Source: Nostoc edaphicum CCNP1411 (GTDB lineage: Bacteria; Cyanobacteriota; Cyanobacteriia; Cyanobacteriales; Nostocaceae). From it: DNA of 64,000 nt. A model generated the notes under the pieces. That model saw nothing but the letters and a program-made list of their open reading frames with translations, was not told where the DNA came from and did no database searches. The DNA lies in contig NZ_CP054697.1 of NCBI RefSeq assembly GCF_014023275.1, positions 186,001-250,000 of the forward strand, read 5' to 3'. Shown here piece after piece: positions 63,082-64,000 of this stretch (position 1 is the first letter of the stretch; each line of letters begins with the position of its first letter). A program made the position numbers and the translations under genes.

Positions 63082-64000
63082 TCAAGAACTAACTCCATAT
63101 TCCTTAGTCTTTGCGTCTCTGGGGATTAGAGCAATTTCTGATAAAGATGAGAGTTGTTGCTGTAAATTTTTCAGTAATAAGAAAGCTTTGTCATAGAGTG
63201 TAGTTTCTCTCTGTTGGGCAAAGTATTCAACCGCCTTTTGTAAGTCTGCAATCGCTGCTGGTTCGTGACCAAGTTGATGGTAGGCTATACCCCGATTAAG
63301 ATAAGCCTGAGCATTGGTTGAGTTCAGTTTGAGTGACTCCGTAAAATCCCTAACAGCACAAGAGTTATCGCCACTTCTACCACAAGCACAACCCCGATTA
63401 TAGTAAGCTCTATAGTCATTGGGATTGAGTTGAATTGCCTCTGAGAAGTCGATCATAGCTGTTTTTAAGTCTGATAACTCAAAATGAGCTAGTCCTCGGT
63501 CATTGTAAACATCCGCTTCTAGTAGACTGGATGATTGGGGAATATTAGTGAGTGCGAGATTGTAATCTGATATTGCTTGTTGGTGATTACCCAACATACC
63601 ACGGACTATCCCTCGGTTGTAGTAGGCTCTGAAATCATTAGGTTTGAGAGCGATTACTTGATTGTTGTCAGCGATCGCTGCTTGATAGTCCCCTTGTCTG
63701 TAGTATGCTAGTCCTCGGTTGAGGTGTGCTTCCACATTGTTGGGTGTTAACTTTAGAGTTTGATTGCAATCGGCGATCGCATTCTGATAATCTTCTAATT
63801 GCAGATAAGCCAGACAACGATTGCTATAAGCTACAGCAAAATCCTTTTTGAGCTTAATTACCTCTGTAAAATCTTGAATAGCTTCAGGGTAACTGCCGTG
63901 TCGCATTTTTTCGATCCCTAGCTTGAATAAGTCGCCTTCTGGGATTTTCGCGTCCGATGCAGCTAAGGAATATGCAGGCGAAGTGAGAAAAAGACAGACG
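63082..64000 (-). CDS. Secreted TPR-repeat protein, N-terminus beyond window
   Basis: More than 300 codons are visible. The first visible residues VCLFLTSPAYSLAASD look like the end of a signal peptide. The mature part starts ASDAKIPEGDLFKLGIEKM and then runs through about six to seven TPR units (each YxxRGxAYxxxGDYxxAIxDxxxxI). TPR proteins act as scaffolds. The function here is unknown. It reads toward the right-hand end of the oxidase-protease region from the other strand, and nothing ties it to the regulon. Confidence 0.85.
   Translation of the reverse strand, partial: VCLFLTSPAYSLAASDAKIPEGDLFKLGIEKMRHGSYPEAIQDFTEVIKLKKDFAVAYSNRCLAYLQLEDYQNAIADCNQTLKLTPNNVEAHLNRGLAYYRQGDYQAAIADNNQVIALKPNDFRAYYNRGIVRGMLGNHQQAISDYNLALTNIPQSSSLLEADVYNDRGLAHFELSDLKTAMIDFSEAIQLNPNDYRAYYNRGCACGRSGDNSCAVRDFTESLKLNSTNAQAYLNRGIAYHQLGHEPAAIADLQKAVEYFAQQRETTLYDKAFLLLKNLQQQLSSLSEIALIPRDAKTKEYGVSS

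Noticed and set aside
1..64000. tRNA, rRNA or a tmRNA gene
   Set aside because: No conserved rRNA core, cloverleaf or TTCGAATC-type T-loop with acceptor pairing was noticed. A covariance-model scan was not possible.

Overview
The window reads as DNA of a filamentous, heterocyst-type cyanobacterium (Nostocales). The evidence is frequent GCGATCGC (HIP1-like) octamers, paired heptanucleotide (STRR-like) repeats, TonB receptors with an N-terminal AMIN domain, a group 2 sigma factor and an alternative (CuA-less) terminal oxidase. The left half (about 1-30 kb) is plasmid-like. The right half (about 31-64 kb) carries metabolic, iron and respiratory genes. One large plasmid, or a plasmid integrated in a chromosome, would both fit; the sequence alone does not decide.

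Left half. A MobF relaxase-helicase runs off the left edge, with nested inverted repeats upstream that could be an oriT. Next comes an actin-like (ParM) partition operon whose third gene is broken by an IS630-type element. That element was itself split by an ISKra4-family element (9-bp target duplication), which in turn carries an IS630-derived MITE. From 9.9 to 15.1 kb lies a 1727-residue protein that carries the hallmarks of a two-barrel, DxDGD-type RNA polymerase (the eukaryotic RdRP/QDE-1 and phage YonO fold). It is the most striking single gene here. After it come a Panacea antitoxin with a MazF/PemK-like toxin, an intact-length IS630 copy inserted at the toxin stop codon, a decayed second ParM system with iterons, a repeat-rich region of 1.4 kb, a ParA plus ribbon-helix-helix partition operon, a methylase-helicase (strawberry notch type), a membrane-anchored AT-hook protein and a plasmid-type sigma factor. 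Between 15 and 32 kb several palindromic elements have arms built of heptad repeats that differ from element to element.

Right half. Ornithine aminotransferase and a deoxyhypusine-synthase-like homospermidine synthase gene (speY-like) are followed by a siderophore uptake cluster. It holds an ABC ATPase and permease, two binding proteins and two TonB receptors, the latter two arising by tandem duplication, with a ParD/PIN toxin-antitoxin pair embedded. Then come feoA, feoA, feoB and feoC, an orphan exbB, cydAB, and an operon of two DUF2231 membrane proteins, ctaC, ctaD, ctaE and a GMC oxidoreductase. CtaC lacks the CuA ligands and CtaD has the YSHPAV motif, so this is an ARTO-type oxidase, probably a quinol oxidase. 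At the right end sit a BlaI-type repressor and its M56 metalloprotease partner (PetR/PetP-like) and a secreted TPR protein.

The unifying observation on the right is one exact 12-mer, TGTCAAAAGACA, found six times. It lies upstream of both TonB receptors, feoA, a small repeat protein gene, the ARTO operon and the BlaI repressor gene itself. This suggests a BlaI/protease-controlled regulon that links siderophore uptake, ferrous iron uptake and ARTO, which fits published links between ARTO and reductive iron uptake.
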